From NCBI RefSeq assembly GCF_030711405.1, contig NZ_JAULSI010000009.1:73588-137587 (forward strand): a stretch of DNA of 64,000 nt, read 5' to 3'. Positions within the stretch are counted from its first letter, which is position 1; every line of letters starts with the position of its first letter. The notes under the pieces are model-generated. The model ran no database searches and was not told where the DNA came from. It saw only the letters and a list, made by a program, of their open reading frames with translations. A program made the translations under genes and the position numbers. Source of the stretch: Massilia brevitalea. GTDB taxonomy: Bacteria; Pseudomonadota; Gammaproteobacteria; Burkholderiales; Burkholderiaceae_D. Below, one piece after another: positions 8,066 to 15,818 of the stretch.

Positions 8066-9376
8066 ATGGACACCATGCTGAAAGATCCCAACCCCTGCCG
8101 CGTGATCGGCGTGCTCGATGACGGCGCCGCCAGTCTGAGCCCGACCGCGCTGGCCTATATCCGCCATGCCGACGTGATCATCGGCGGCGCGCGCACGCTG
8201 GCGCTGTTCGAGCGCGAGTGCAAGCCGAATGCTGTCCGCTACGACCTCACCAAGCGCCTGAAGGAGGTGCCGGAATGGGTACGCGCCGCGCGCAACGATC
8301 ATCTGGCCTGCGTGGTGCTGGCCACCGGCGACCCGCTCTGCCATGGCATCGCGCCCTATCTGGCCCAGCACCTGTGCGTGGATGCGCTCGACATCCTGCC
8401 GAATCTGTCGACGCTGCAGCTGGCCTGCGCGCGCGTGGGCCTGGCCTGGCAGGATGCGCGCATCGTCTCGGTGCATGCGCGCGACGCCGGCGAGTGGGTG
8501 CGCGGCAGCACGCCTGCGCATGGCTTGTACGGCCTGGCGCAAGCGCTGCGCCGCGAGTCGCGCCTGCTGGTGCTGACCAGTCCCGATAATTCTCCCGACC
8601 GCATCGCACGCCTGCTGCTGGCCGAAGGCCTGGCCAACGACTTCCACATGGCGGTGGCGGAAAACCTGCTGCAGCCGGAAGAGCGCGTGCTGGCCGACCT
8701 GAACCCGATCGAGGCGGCGCAGATGTCCTTCGCCGACCTGAACGTGGTGCTGCTGTGGCGCGTGACGGCCAGCACACAGCCCGTGCGCTTCGGCCTGATG
8801 GACAGCGAATTCGCGCAGCGCCAGCCCGAGAAGGGCTTGATCACCAAGCAGGAAGTGCGGGCGGTGAGCCTGGCGCGCCTGCAGCTGCGCCAGGACAGCC
8901 TGGTGTGGGACATCGGCGCCGGTTCCGGTTCGGTGGGCCTGGAAGCGGCGCGCCTGTGCCCGGACGGCCATGTGTGGGCAATCGAGAAGAACGAGCTGGA
9001 TCACGCCATCGCCGGCCAGAACCACGCCGCCTTCGGCATCAGCAACTACAGCCTTCAGCATGGCAAGGCGCCGGAAGGCCTCGACGCCTGGCCCGATCCG
9101 GACGCCGTCTTCATCGGCGGTTCGGGCGGCGAACTGGCCGGCCTGATCGCCACCATTTTGGCGCGCCTGCGTCCGAATGGATCGCTGGTGATGAACTTCG
9201 TCACGCTGGAGAACCTGGCCACCGCCACCGCGACCCTGCAGGCCACGGACGGTGTGAGCTGGGACGTGCTGCAGCTGCAGGCCGCGCGCAGCAAGCCGAT
9301 CCTGCACATGCACCGCATGGCGGCCGAGAACCCGGTGTGGATCGTCTGCGCTCGCAAGACTGGAGTTTTGCAATGA
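8066..9376 (+). CDS. cobL: Precorrin-6B C5,15-methyltransferase, CbiE-CbiT fusion (CobL)
   Basis: Carries out methylation at C-5 and C-15 and decarboxylation of the C-12 acetate. At 436 residues it is the fused form: an N-terminal CbiE tetrapyrrole-methylase domain (about 10-215; VIIGGARTL, LATGDPLCHGI) and a C-terminal CbiT Rossmann methyltransferase (about 230-430; the SAM loop WDIGAGSGSVGLEAARL and FIGGSGGEL). Many anaerobic-pathway organisms have separate cbiE and cbiT; betaproteobacteria commonly have the fusion. It starts 4 bases after cbiD and overlaps cobI. Confidence 0.95.
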   Translation: MDTMLKDPNPCRVIGVLDDGAASLSPTALAYIRHADVIIGGARTLALFERECKPNAVRYDLTKRLKEVPEWVRAARNDHLACVVLATGDPLCHGIAPYLAQHLCVDALDILPNLSTLQLACARVGLAWQDARIVSVHARDAGEWVRGSTPAHGLYGLAQALRRESRLLVLTSPDNSPDRIARLLLAEGLANDFHMAVAENLLQPEERVLADLNPIEAAQMSFADLNVVLLWRVTASTQPVRFGLMDSEFAQRQPEKGLITKQEVRAVSLARLQLRQDSLVWDIGAGSGSVGLEAARLCPDGHVWAIEKNELDHAIAGQNHAAFGISNYSLQHGKAPEGLDAWPDPDAVFIGGSGGELAGLIATILARLRPNGSLVMNFVTLENLATATATLQATDGVSWDVLQLQAARSKPILHMHRMAAENPVWIVCARKTGVLQ

Positions 9377-10164
9377 CCGGCACCCTGTGGGGCATCTCGC
9401 TTGGCCCCGGCGACCCCGGCCTGATCACGCGCACCGCCTGGGAGGCCTTGCAGCGCCGCGATACGGTCTGGGTCTACCCCGCGCGCAGCGGCAAGACGCC
9501 GAGCTACGCCTTCGACATCGTGGTGCGCGCCGGCGTGACGCCGCCCGCCGAGCACACCCAGCTGCTGTTCCCGATGACCCACGACGGCGAAAAGCTGGGC
9601 CGCGCCTGGCTGCGCGCCGCCGAGGCCGTGCTGCCCTGGCTGCGCGCCGGCCGCGACGTGCTGTTCCTGGTCGAGGGCGACGCCAGCACCTACGCCACCT
9701 TCGGCCACCTGGCGCGCACCGTGCGCGCGCTCGACGACACCATCCCGACCCGCATCGTCGCCGGCGTGAACGCGTTTACCGCCGCCTGCGCCATGGCCGA
9801 CGTGCCCTTCGCCGAACAGGACGACACGGTCGCCATCGTGCCGGCCGCGTATGGCGTGAGCGCGGTCGACCGCCTGCTGCCCGACTTCGACACCCTGGTG
9901 CTGATGAAGGTGAAGCCGATCCTCGATGAACTGATAGCCTGGATGGAAAAGCGGCAGTTGCTGGCGGGCGCCCACTTCATCGAACGCGTCGGCGCGCCGG
10001 ACGAGCGGCGTTACAGCGGCATGGAGATCCTGGCGCTGCGCGGCACCAAGGTCAGCTACCTGTCGCTGCTGATCGTCAAGCACAACCACCGCATCCGCGG
10101 CGAACGCATCAAGGGCTGCCTCAAAAAAAGCGGCCCCCTACCCATTCTTACGGAGACTGCATGA
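9373..10164 (+). CDS. cobI: Precorrin-2 C20-methyltransferase (CobI/CbiL)
   Basis: The first methylation unique to corrin synthesis, at C-20, normally on cobalt-factor II when CbiX has already inserted cobalt. From the ATG at 9373 (ATGA overlap with cobL) it is 263 residues with GISLGPGDPGLITRTAWEAL, FLVEGDASTYATFGHL, VAGVNAFTAACA and a C-terminal FIERVG/YLSLLIVKHNH region characteristic of the family. The frame is open upstream only because of codon bias in cobL. Confidence 0.94.
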   Translation: MTGTLWGISLGPGDPGLITRTAWEALQRRDTVWVYPARSGKTPSYAFDIVVRAGVTPPAEHTQLLFPMTHDGEKLGRAWLRAAEAVLPWLRAGRDVLFLVEGDASTYATFGHLARTVRALDDTIPTRIVAGVNAFTAACAMADVPFAEQDDTVAIVPAAYGVSAVDRLLPDFDTLVLMKVKPILDELIAWMEKRQLLAGAHFIERVGAPDERRYSGMEILALRGTKVSYLSLLIVKHNHRIRGERIKGCLKKSGPLPILTETA

Positions 10165-10916
10165 GCAATCCTTCCATCGCCACGCCACGCGTGTGTCTGG
10201 TCGCCATCACCAAGCACGGCGCCGCCCAGGCCGCGCGCCTGGCCGCCGATTTGCCCGACGCCGCCATCTGCACTTCAAGCAAGTTCGCCGCCGTGTTTGC
10301 CGATGTGGGCAACCCGGTGCGCGCCTACGACGGCGCCCTGCGCGACGAGATCGGCCCGCTGTTCGAAGGCTATGACCAGGTCGTGTTCTTCGTCTCGCTC
10401 GGCGCCGTGGTGCGCCTGATCGCGCCGCACATGCGCAGCAAGGACGAGGACCCGGGCGTGATCGTGGTCGACGACGCCGGCCAGTATGTAATCCCTGTCC
10501 TGTCGGGTCACGTGGGCGGCGCCAACGAATGGAGCGAGCGCATCGCCGATTTGATCGGCGCGGCGCCGGTGCTGACCACGGCGTCGGACGTCGGCCGCAC
10601 CATCCCGGTCGACATCCTCGGCCGCCACCTCGGCTGGCGCGTGGAAGCGCCGAAGATCAACATCACGCGCGTGTCGGCGCACGTGGTGAATGGCGAGCCG
10701 ATCGCATTCGTGCAGGAAGCCGGCAGCCCGGACTGGTGGACGCGCCCGACGCCGCTGCCCGACACTATTCATCGCTTTACCCGCTTCGACCAAGTGGACC
10801 TGGCGCGTTACGCCGCCGTGCTGTGGGTAACGCATGCCGAGGTGCCGCAGGAGCGCTGGGACGGATTGCACGAGCGCCTGGTGGTGTATCGCCCGCCGCA
10901 GGACGACGCGGCGTGA
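10161..10916 (+). CDS. cbiG: Cobalamin biosynthesis protein CbiG, N-terminal and central domains
   Basis: CbiG opens the delta-lactone of cobalt-precorrin-5A, releasing acetaldehyde, after ring contraction. This 251-residue protein carries the CbiG N-terminal domain (VCLVAITKHGAAQAARLAA, VVFFVSLGAVVRLIAPHMRSK, PVLSGHVGGANEWSERIA) and a central linker domain but stops before the C-terminal domain. That domain is encoded separately by the next gene, which overlaps by 4 bases. A single cbiG of about 350 residues is usual, so this is a split gene. Confidence 0.92.
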   Translation: MSNPSIATPRVCLVAITKHGAAQAARLAADLPDAAICTSSKFAAVFADVGNPVRAYDGALRDEIGPLFEGYDQVVFFVSLGAVVRLIAPHMRSKDEDPGVIVVDDAGQYVIPVLSGHVGGANEWSERIADLIGAAPVLTTASDVGRTIPVDILGRHLGWRVEAPKINITRVSAHVVNGEPIAFVQEAGSPDWWTRPTPLPDTIHRFTRFDQVDLARYAAVLWVTHAEVPQERWDGLHERLVVYRPPQDDAA

Positions 10917-11329
10917 CCGCTTATACCGTCGGCCTGGGCTGCGACCGCGGCGTGGCGCTCGACACCGTGCGCGCGGCGGTGCAGGCCGCGCTGGCGCTGG
11001 CCGGCGCGCGGCGCGAGCAGGTGGTGGCGGCCGCCTCGATCACCATCAAGCAGGATGAAGCCGCGCTGCTGGCGCTGGCGCAGGAACACGGCTGGCCGCT
11101 GCGCTTTTACCCACCCGAGCAGCTGGCGCAGGTCGCGGTACCGAATCCGTCCGAGACCGTGCGCAAGTACACCGGCACGCCCTCGGTCAGCGAGGCCGCC
11201 GCACTGCTGGCCGCCGGACCGCATACGCCGATGACCGCGCTGGTCGTCGAAAAACACAAACACCGGGGCGCGGATGGCAAGAATGCCACCGTCTCGATTG
11301 CAAGGAAAACGGATGAACATGGAACCTGA
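10913..11329 (+). CDS. cobE: CbiG C-terminal domain / CobE-like protein
   Basis: A 138-residue protein with GTG start at 10913, within the GTGA overlap with cbiG. It matches the CbiG C-terminal (CobE) domain: TVGLGCDRGVAL near the N-terminus, AASITIKQDEAALLALAQ, FYPPEQLAQV, PNPSETVRKYTGTPSVSEAAAL and ALVVEKHKHRG. It presumably works with the preceding protein as a two-chain CbiG. CobE in the aerobic route has no defined reaction. The end overlaps cobJ by 17 bases. Confidence 0.9.
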   Translation: MTAYTVGLGCDRGVALDTVRAAVQAALALAGARREQVVAAASITIKQDEAALLALAQEHGWPLRFYPPEQLAQVAVPNPSETVRKYTGTPSVSEAAALLAAGPHTPMTALVVEKHKHRGADGKNATVSIARKTDEHGT

Positions 11330-12320
11330 AACGCCCGCAGTACAAACCGCCGGCAAGATCATGCTGGTGGGGATCGGCCCCGGCAGCGTGGACCACATGA
11401 CCGCGCGTGCGCGCGCCGCCATCGCCGAAGCCGACGTGGTGATCGGCTACGTCACCTACATCAAGCTGGTGGCCGACCTGGTCGAGGGCAAGGAGATCAT
11501 CCGCAAGTCGATGACCGAGGAACTCGACCGCGCCGTCAGCGCCCTGGAGGCCGCGCGCGCCGGCAAGAAGGTGGCGCTGATCTCGTCGGGTGACGCCGGC
11601 GTGTACGGCATGGCCGGGCCCACCTACGAGGTGCTGTTCCAGTCGGGCTGGACGCCGGACGACCCGGTGCAGGTGGAGATCATTCCGGGCGCCTCGGCCC
11701 TGAACAGCTGCGCCGCCCTGGTCGGCGCACCGCTGACCCACGACTTCTGCGCAATCTCGCTGTCCGACCTGCTCACGCCCTGGCCGACCATCGCGCGGCG
11801 CCTGGATGCGGTGGCGATGGCCGACTTCGTCGTCGCCCTGTACAACCCGAAGAGCGGACGCCGCACGCGCCAGATCGTCGAGGCCCAGCGCCTGTTCCTG
11901 CGCCACCGCCGTCCGGATACCCCGGTCGCCATCGTGAAGAGCGCTTATCGCCGGCGCGAGAACATCGTCTTCACCACGCTCGACAGCATGGCCGAAGCCG
12001 ACATCGGCATGCTCAGCACTGTCCTGATCGGCAACAGCAATACCTTCGTGCGTAACGGCCTGATGGTGACGCCGCGCGGCTACGCCAACAAGTACGACAT
12101 GCAGGATGGCGGCAGCACCCGCGAAGGCGAACGCGCGGGCCGCTCGCTGTCGACCGGCCTGCTCGGCTGGCTCGAGACCCTGGCCGCCGAACATGCGGCC
12201 GGCGACAGCATCGAGACCCTGGCCGCGCGTCACCGCCTGCCGGCCGACTACATTCAGGCCACCCTGGACGAACCCTGGGAAGCGGCAGTCGCTGCACCCA
12301 CCGAGGAGAGCGAAGCATGA
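11313..12320 (+). CDS. cobJ: Precorrin-3B C17-methyltransferase (CobJ/CbiH)
   Basis: Adds the C-17 methyl and contracts the macrocycle to the corrin ring. From the ATG at 11313, chosen for the AAGGA site 8-9 bases upstream and the homology start, it has 335 residues: MLVGIGPGSVDHMTARAR, ALISSGDAGVYGMAGP, IIPGASALNSCAALVGAPL, DFCAISLSDLLTPW and FVVALYNPKSG. A C-terminal extension of about 60 residues after PRGYANKYDM is poorly conserved. It overlaps both neighbours. Confidence 0.94.
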   Translation: MNMEPETPAVQTAGKIMLVGIGPGSVDHMTARARAAIAEADVVIGYVTYIKLVADLVEGKEIIRKSMTEELDRAVSALEAARAGKKVALISSGDAGVYGMAGPTYEVLFQSGWTPDDPVQVEIIPGASALNSCAALVGAPLTHDFCAISLSDLLTPWPTIARRLDAVAMADFVVALYNPKSGRRTRQIVEAQRLFLRHRRPDTPVAIVKSAYRRRENIVFTTLDSMAEADIGMLSTVLIGNSNTFVRNGLMVTPRGYANKYDMQDGGSTREGERAGRSLSTGLLGWLETLAAEHAAGDSIETLAARHRLPADYIQATLDEPWEAAVAAPTEESEA

Positions 12321-12688
12321 GCACCATCGATACCAATGACACGCCGCAGCCGGTGAAGCCGAAGATCGGCAGCTACCACCGCCACCTGCTGGTCTGCACC
12401 GGCCCGCGCTGCAGCGAGGACGGCGCCTCGCAGGCCCTGTTCGACAGCCTGGGCGACAAGTTCAAGGCCACGGGCCTGAACAACGGCCCGCTGCGCGTGA
12501 AGCGCAGCCGCGTCAGCTGCTTCGCCGCCTGCAAGGGCGGACCGATCGTCGCCGTGCAGCCGGACGGTACCTGGTACTACAACGTCACGCCCGAGAACAT
12601 GGACCGCATCATCGACGAGCACCTGTGCCATGGGCGCAAGGTGGAGGAACTGGTGTTTCATCAGGCGGGGGACATGCAGGCCGAGTAA
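12317..12688 (+). CDS. Thioredoxin-like [2Fe-2S] ferredoxin, CbiW-like
   Basis: A 123-residue soluble protein with CTGPRCSEDGA near residues 27-37 and SCFAACKGGPIVAV near 72-85, giving the four-cysteine pattern of thioredoxin-fold [2Fe-2S] ferredoxins. It overlaps cobJ by ATGA and ends the operon. Ferredoxin-like proteins of this kind (CbiW) occur in some anaerobic B12 operons. Its likely role is electron supply for a reductive step, possibly to CbiX or the missing precorrin-6A reductase, but no partner can be read from the sequence. Confidence 0.85.
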   Translation: MSTIDTNDTPQPVKPKIGSYHRHLLVCTGPRCSEDGASQALFDSLGDKFKATGLNNGPLRVKRSRVSCFAACKGGPIVAVQPDGTWYYNVTPENMDRIIDEHLCHGRKVEELVFHQAGDMQAE

Positions 12689-12726
12689 GGGGGCGAGAAG
12701 TCCCGGCAAGCAGTTGCTGGGTTCTT

Positions 12727-13581
12727 TTACAGGGCTGCGCTAGCAAATCCTCCTTCGAATTGACCGAGTAATTCCGCTGTCATCCCTGAGCTGGTAAGAC
12801 GATCCGGAAGCATATGGATGATCAATCGGTCGCGCTTTGTCGCATCGCCCAGGATGTCGATAATGGCTTGGCGTGAAACATCTTCCATTATTTTCCAGGC
12901 ATCGTGGCCGAGCAGCCTTGCCCCGGCCAGGGCCGGATCGAAGCCGCATGCTTCCAGAACAGGAAATGCATCGCCATACAGGCGATCAGTGTTCCCGGCA
13001 TCCGCATAACGACTCAACAAGAAAAACAGATCCTGGGCGTCTTTTTTGTCCTCCAATCCGCGTTCATTCCAGGCGAGCAGCTTGATCGCTGCCAGCGCGG
13101 GTACCGAAATCACGGGAACAACCATCCCGCTCCCAACGTCGACTTGTAACGCAGAATGCAGGGCTTCCCTATAGCCCGTCACGTTCATGACCACATTCAT
13201 GTCTGGTGGCCAGGAAATTTCGTGCGATCGGTGCTCAATGCCTCCAAAAGGGATAAGGTCGAGGGGATAGGCGTTCAGGAATTCTTGGGGTTTGTAGCGC
13301 AGTAGATGTTCACGCCCGTCGGCAGCAGCGAAATCGCCGGTTCTGAGGAGCTCGCTCTTCAATGTGTCGAAGGAAGACCAGTCTTCTAGTGCGACTGCAA
13401 AGTCGACGTCACGGGTCGCACGTTGGACGTCGAGTCCGAACACGTGGGTCATCAGGACATCCCGGGCTGTCGCGCCTACCAAAAAATAGCTGAAACCGAG
13501 TTTTGCCGCAACAGTGGACAAGGCGCCGAGGATGGCAAGGATGTCTGGGTTGAGCGGACGGTCTGCTCTAATGGCGTACAT
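12727..13581 (-). CDS. abiEii: AbiEii-type nucleotidyltransferase toxin
   Basis: A 284-residue nucleotidyltransferase of the AbiEii/type IV toxin family. The VGATARD motif near residues 35-41 and the metal-binding TRDVDFAV (Asp58, Asp60) form the NTase core; a later segment (LAAIKLLAWNERGLEDKKDAQDL) is also typical. The start ATG at 13581 sits behind an exceptionally strong GGAGGTGATC site inside the end of abiEi, with a 14-base overlap, so the two are translationally coupled. Family members transfer nucleotides to RNA and cause reversible growth arrest or phage exclusion. Base composition is lower in GC than neighbours. It converges on the cob operon. Confidence 0.88.
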   Translation of the reverse strand: MYAIRADRPLNPDILAILGALSTVAAKLGFSYFLVGATARDVLMTHVFGLDVQRATRDVDFAVALEDWSSFDTLKSELLRTGDFAAADGREHLLRYKPQEFLNAYPLDLIPFGGIEHRSHEISWPPDMNVVMNVTGYREALHSALQVDVGSGMVVPVISVPALAAIKLLAWNERGLEDKKDAQDLFFLLSRYADAGNTDRLYGDAFPVLEACGFDPALAGARLLGHDAWKIMEDVSRQAIIDILGDATKRDRLIIHMLPDRLTSSGMTAELLGQFEGGFASAAL

Positions 13582-14620
13582 GGTTGATCACCTCCGATGC
13601 AATCTGCTTTGCGACGCCCAGGTTCCTTGAATCGTGGGTGCCAAGCAGGTCGGCATAGATGAGAGGCAGCGGTACAGTCGGAAACTTGTCGGCGAACCAA
13701 TCCATGTTCCAGAATGCCTCGACCACTTCGATAGGGCCGGCTGGATCGGCTTTCAGCTTGAAATCCTTGACCAGGTCACGCAAGGCCTGCGGCGCATCCA
13801 TCTGAATATAGATGGTGCAGGCGCCAGGTTTCAGATGCCTGGTATGAATCGCTGCACCCTTTTCACCGCCCCAGGCCGACTCACGGTATTCAGGCATCCA
13901 TCGCTCGCTGAATTCCTGCACGCTCGGGCCGCTGAAGCGATAGGTTTTGAGCTTCGGTTTCAGGCGGCTCAAGTAGCCTGTGGCCCACTCTCCCAGCAGC
14001 AAATCAGGCGCCGCGATGACCCGGTCGCCGGTAGGTGCAATGGCAATGAATCCGCGTGCCTGCAATGTGTCGAATACCTTGCCAATCGCACCGGTGGAAA
14101 CGCGCACCGCAGGCGCAATTTCGCGGTAGGGCGCATTCAGCATGGATGGGTCAGCCAGGAAGGCGAACATGACGCGCAGGGCAGTGGGAGTAATGGTTAC
14201 GCCCTGTGCTGGATTGAGACTCAGGTCGCTGGCCCGGCGTCCGCTGACGAAAACATACAAGCCAGCCCCATTGTTGAGATAGGCGTTGCCGGCAGCGTCA
14301 ATGAATTGCACCCCGAGTTCGCGGCATGTTGCTGCCAGCTCCTGGCTTAACAGCGTAGTAACAAGAAGACCGTCAGGCACGGCCAGGCCGCGTGCCTTGA
14401 TGTCCAGCAGAACCGAACGACGATCGATGCGCCCCTTCACTTCGTAGTGGTATGTCAATTTCTGTCCACCCACTTCGAGGAGGACACGCCCATCCCATGG
14501 TGCATTTTTCGAAGCCAGAATTTTTCCACGGGCATCGATCGATTGCTCCAGCTCGGACAACGCACGATCAATGAGATCGCGTTCCATTGCTGCTGGGGGG
14601 AACGAAGCAAGGTTGTTCAT
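13568..14620 (-). CDS. abiEi: AbiEi-family antitoxin/transcriptional regulator
   Basis: A 350-residue protein with a winged-helix domain at about 145-195 (TPTALRVMFAFLA, then YREIAPAVRVSTGAIGKVFD), preceded by an N-terminal nuclease-fold-like region containing LGVQFIDAAGNAYL. This layout matches the long AbiEi family antitoxins. Located immediately upstream of the AbiEii toxin, it should repress the shared promoter. Two near-identical palindromes bracket that promoter, at 14633-14647 and 14698-14712. No clear ribosome site precedes its ATG, so antitoxin translation may be weak compared with the toxin's strong site, which is odd for an antitoxin. Confidence 0.88.
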   Translation of the reverse strand: MNNLASFPPAAMERDLIDRALSELEQSIDARGKILASKNAPWDGRVLLEVGGQKLTYHYEVKGRIDRRSVLLDIKARGLAVPDGLLVTTLLSQELAATCRELGVQFIDAAGNAYLNNGAGLYVFVSGRRASDLSLNPAQGVTITPTALRVMFAFLADPSMLNAPYREIAPAVRVSTGAIGKVFDTLQARGFIAIAPTGDRVIAAPDLLLGEWATGYLSRLKPKLKTYRFSGPSVQEFSERWMPEYRESAWGGEKGAAIHTRHLKPGACTIYIQMDAPQALRDLVKDFKLKADPAGPIEVVEAFWNMDWFADKFPTVPLPLIYADLLGTHDSRNLGVAKQIASEVINHVRH

Positions 14621-14632
14621 AATTTTTCGTTT

Positions 14633-14647
14633 TTAACGTAACGTGAA
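14633..14647. promoter_or_regulatory. AbiEi operator candidate O1
   Basis: TTAACGTAACGTGAA: a 15-base inverted repeat with one mismatch, lying between the -10 and the abiEi start codon. It is a near copy of the site at 14698. Confidence 0.65.
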
Positions 14648-14656
14648 CACGCAAAA

Positions 14657-14685
14657 ATTATGAACTAACTATCTGGATTGTTCAA
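14657..14685 (-). promoter_or_regulatory. Sigma-70 promoter of abiEi-abiEii
   Basis: On the minus strand: -35 TTGAAC (14685-14680), exactly 17 bases, -10 CATAAT (14662-14657). Both hexamers are close to consensus. The palindromes O1 and O2 flank it on either side. Confidence 0.75.
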
Positions 14686-14697
14686 TGAATTTATGTT

Positions 14698-14712
14698 TTC
14701 ACGTAACGTGAA
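14698..14712. promoter_or_regulatory. AbiEi operator candidate O2
   Basis: TTCACGTAACGTGAA: a perfect 7+1+7 palindrome just upstream of the abiEi -35. Its centre is 65 bases from that of O1. A further half-site, GTGAACGT, follows at about 14725-14732. Confidence 0.68.
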
Positions 14713-14756
14713 CGCGACAGAAAAGTGAACGTCGCAGTAAGGAATCCTTCATAAAG

Positions 14757-14885
14757 ATGCCATTTGTCAAATGTACAGGGCTATTCATCCTGCTAGTAGC
14801 TGGGCAATTTGCCACTGCTAAAATCGTTCCACACCTCGCGGTGGCAGATATTCTTTTCAATGACAAGATGAAAGAAGAACGATGA
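14757..14885 (+). CDS. Small exported-peptide candidate (42 aa)
   Basis: A 42-residue reading frame, MPFVKCTGLFILLVAG onward, with a hydrophobic N-terminal helix (about 7-16) that could be a signal peptide or membrane anchor and a charged tail ending DKMKEER. AAGGA at 14739-14743 lies 13 bases before the ATG, rather far. Its stop overlaps the start of the next small gene in ATGA, which is the main support for it being real. It is not a family I recognise. It lies next to the AbiE operator region and is transcribed away from it. Confidence 0.45.
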   Translation: MPFVKCTGLFILLVAGQFATAKIVPHLAVADILFNDKMKEER

Positions 14886-15067
14886 AATTAACTCTCAAGA
14901 AAATGGCGTTCGTGCTGAGCCTGAGCCTGAGCCTGGGCCTCGGCGTTTCCATGTCCGTCAGCGCGGCGGCAAACAGCACCATGTGCGACACCTATGCACG
15001 CAAGTGCGCGCTGGGCATCGACATTGCCTGCCAATGGTGGGAAATCCACTGCAACACCGACATCTGA
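14882..15067 (+). CDS. Small secreted four-cysteine peptide (61 aa)
   Basis: A 61-residue precursor: a Lys-rich N-terminus, a long Leu/Ser helix (LSLSLSLGLGVSM) and an SAA/A cleavage-like site near residue 30 form a clear signal peptide. The mature peptide of about 30 residues has the spacing C-x6-C-x7-C-x6-C with Trp-Trp between the third and fourth cysteines, suggesting two disulfides. It overlaps the preceding 42-residue gene by ATGA. Function is unknown; a bacteriocin-like, envelope or signalling role are all possible. It converges on the mrp operon. Confidence 0.6.
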   Translation: MKLTLKKMAFVLSLSLSLGLGVSMSVSAAANSTMCDTYARKCALGIDIACQWWEIHCNTDI

Positions 15068-15120
15068 GCGGCTCGCCGCCCTCTACCGCAAGACCGGGCG
15101 CCCCGGCGCTGCGAACACGC

Positions 15121-15525
15121 CTAGCGCTCCCCCGGCGCCGGGCTGCCCGGCACTTCGTTCTCGACGATGGTGTACACGCCTCCCGCCGTCGCCCCGGATT
15201 CCCCTTTACGCGCCCGCAAATCGCGGTACACGGCGGCGCGAATGATCATCATCGACACCACCGGCGCCGTCATCAGCAGGAAGGCGGAAATGATCACCTC
15301 GTGCACGACGAGGCGCGACTGCCCCACCGTGAAGAACACCATCGACGCAATCAGCAGGCAGCCCGCCCCCAGCGTGATGGTGATCGCCGGCCCGTGCATG
15401 CGCTGGTAAAAGGTGCGCAGGCGCAGCAGCCCGAGGGCGCCGATCAGCACGATGCTCGCGCCCATGATCAACAGCAGCGACACGATCGCCGCCGCCCAGC
15501 CTGGCAAATCCTCGACGCCGCTCAT
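15121..15525 (-). CDS. mnhG: Na+/H+ antiporter subunit MnhG/PhaG
   Basis: The last subunit of the Mrp cation/proton antiporter. The 134-residue protein has three hydrophobic helices and family motifs (GALGLLRLRTFYQRMHGPA, TITLGAGCLLIASM, HEVIISAFLLMTAPV). The ATG at 15525 overlaps mnhF by 4 bases. A polar C-terminal tail after LRARKGESG is variable. A longer upstream extension in the same frame is only the shadow of mnhF. Confidence 0.92.
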   Translation of the reverse strand: MSGVEDLPGWAAAIVSLLLIMGASIVLIGALGLLRLRTFYQRMHGPAITITLGAGCLLIASMVFFTVGQSRLVVHEVIISAFLLMTAPVVSMMIIRAAVYRDLRARKGESGATAGGVYTIVENEVPGSPAPGER

Positions 15526-15818
15526 TCGATGATCTCCCCGCGCATCAGGAACTTGGCCATGGCGATGGTCGACACGAAGCCGATCAGCGCAATCAGCACC
15601 GCCACCTCGAAATACACTTGCGTGCCGAAGCGGATGCCGAGCACCAGCGCAAACAGCATGCCGGTCATCCACAGGGTGTCGAGCGCGAGCACGCGGTCGT
15701 GGGCCGAGGGGCCGCGCAAGAGCCGCACGGCGCAGAACACCATCGCCACCAGCACGCACACCAGGGCGTAGCCGACGGATAACTCAAGCAGGGTCGCCAC
15801 GGGCTGCCTCCGTTTCAA
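15522..15818 (-). CDS. mnhF: Na+/H+ antiporter subunit MnhF/PhaF
   Basis: A 98-residue, three-helix Mrp subunit with the family segment RLLRGPSAHDRVLALDTL near residues 33-50. The upstream ATG used here overlaps the end of mnhE by 35 bases; a shorter form starting nearer ATLLELSVGYA is possible but lacks a usual start codon. It overlaps mnhG downstream. Confidence 0.9.
   Translation of the reverse strand: MKRRQPVATLLELSVGYALVCVLVAMVFCAVRLLRGPSAHDRVLALDTLWMTGMLFALVLGIRFGTQVYFEVAVLIALIGFVSTIAMAKFLMRGEIIE

Noticed and set aside
12689..12726. Terminator between the cobalamin operon and abiEii
   Set aside because: The 38-base gap has no stable hairpin with a U-tract that I could draw.
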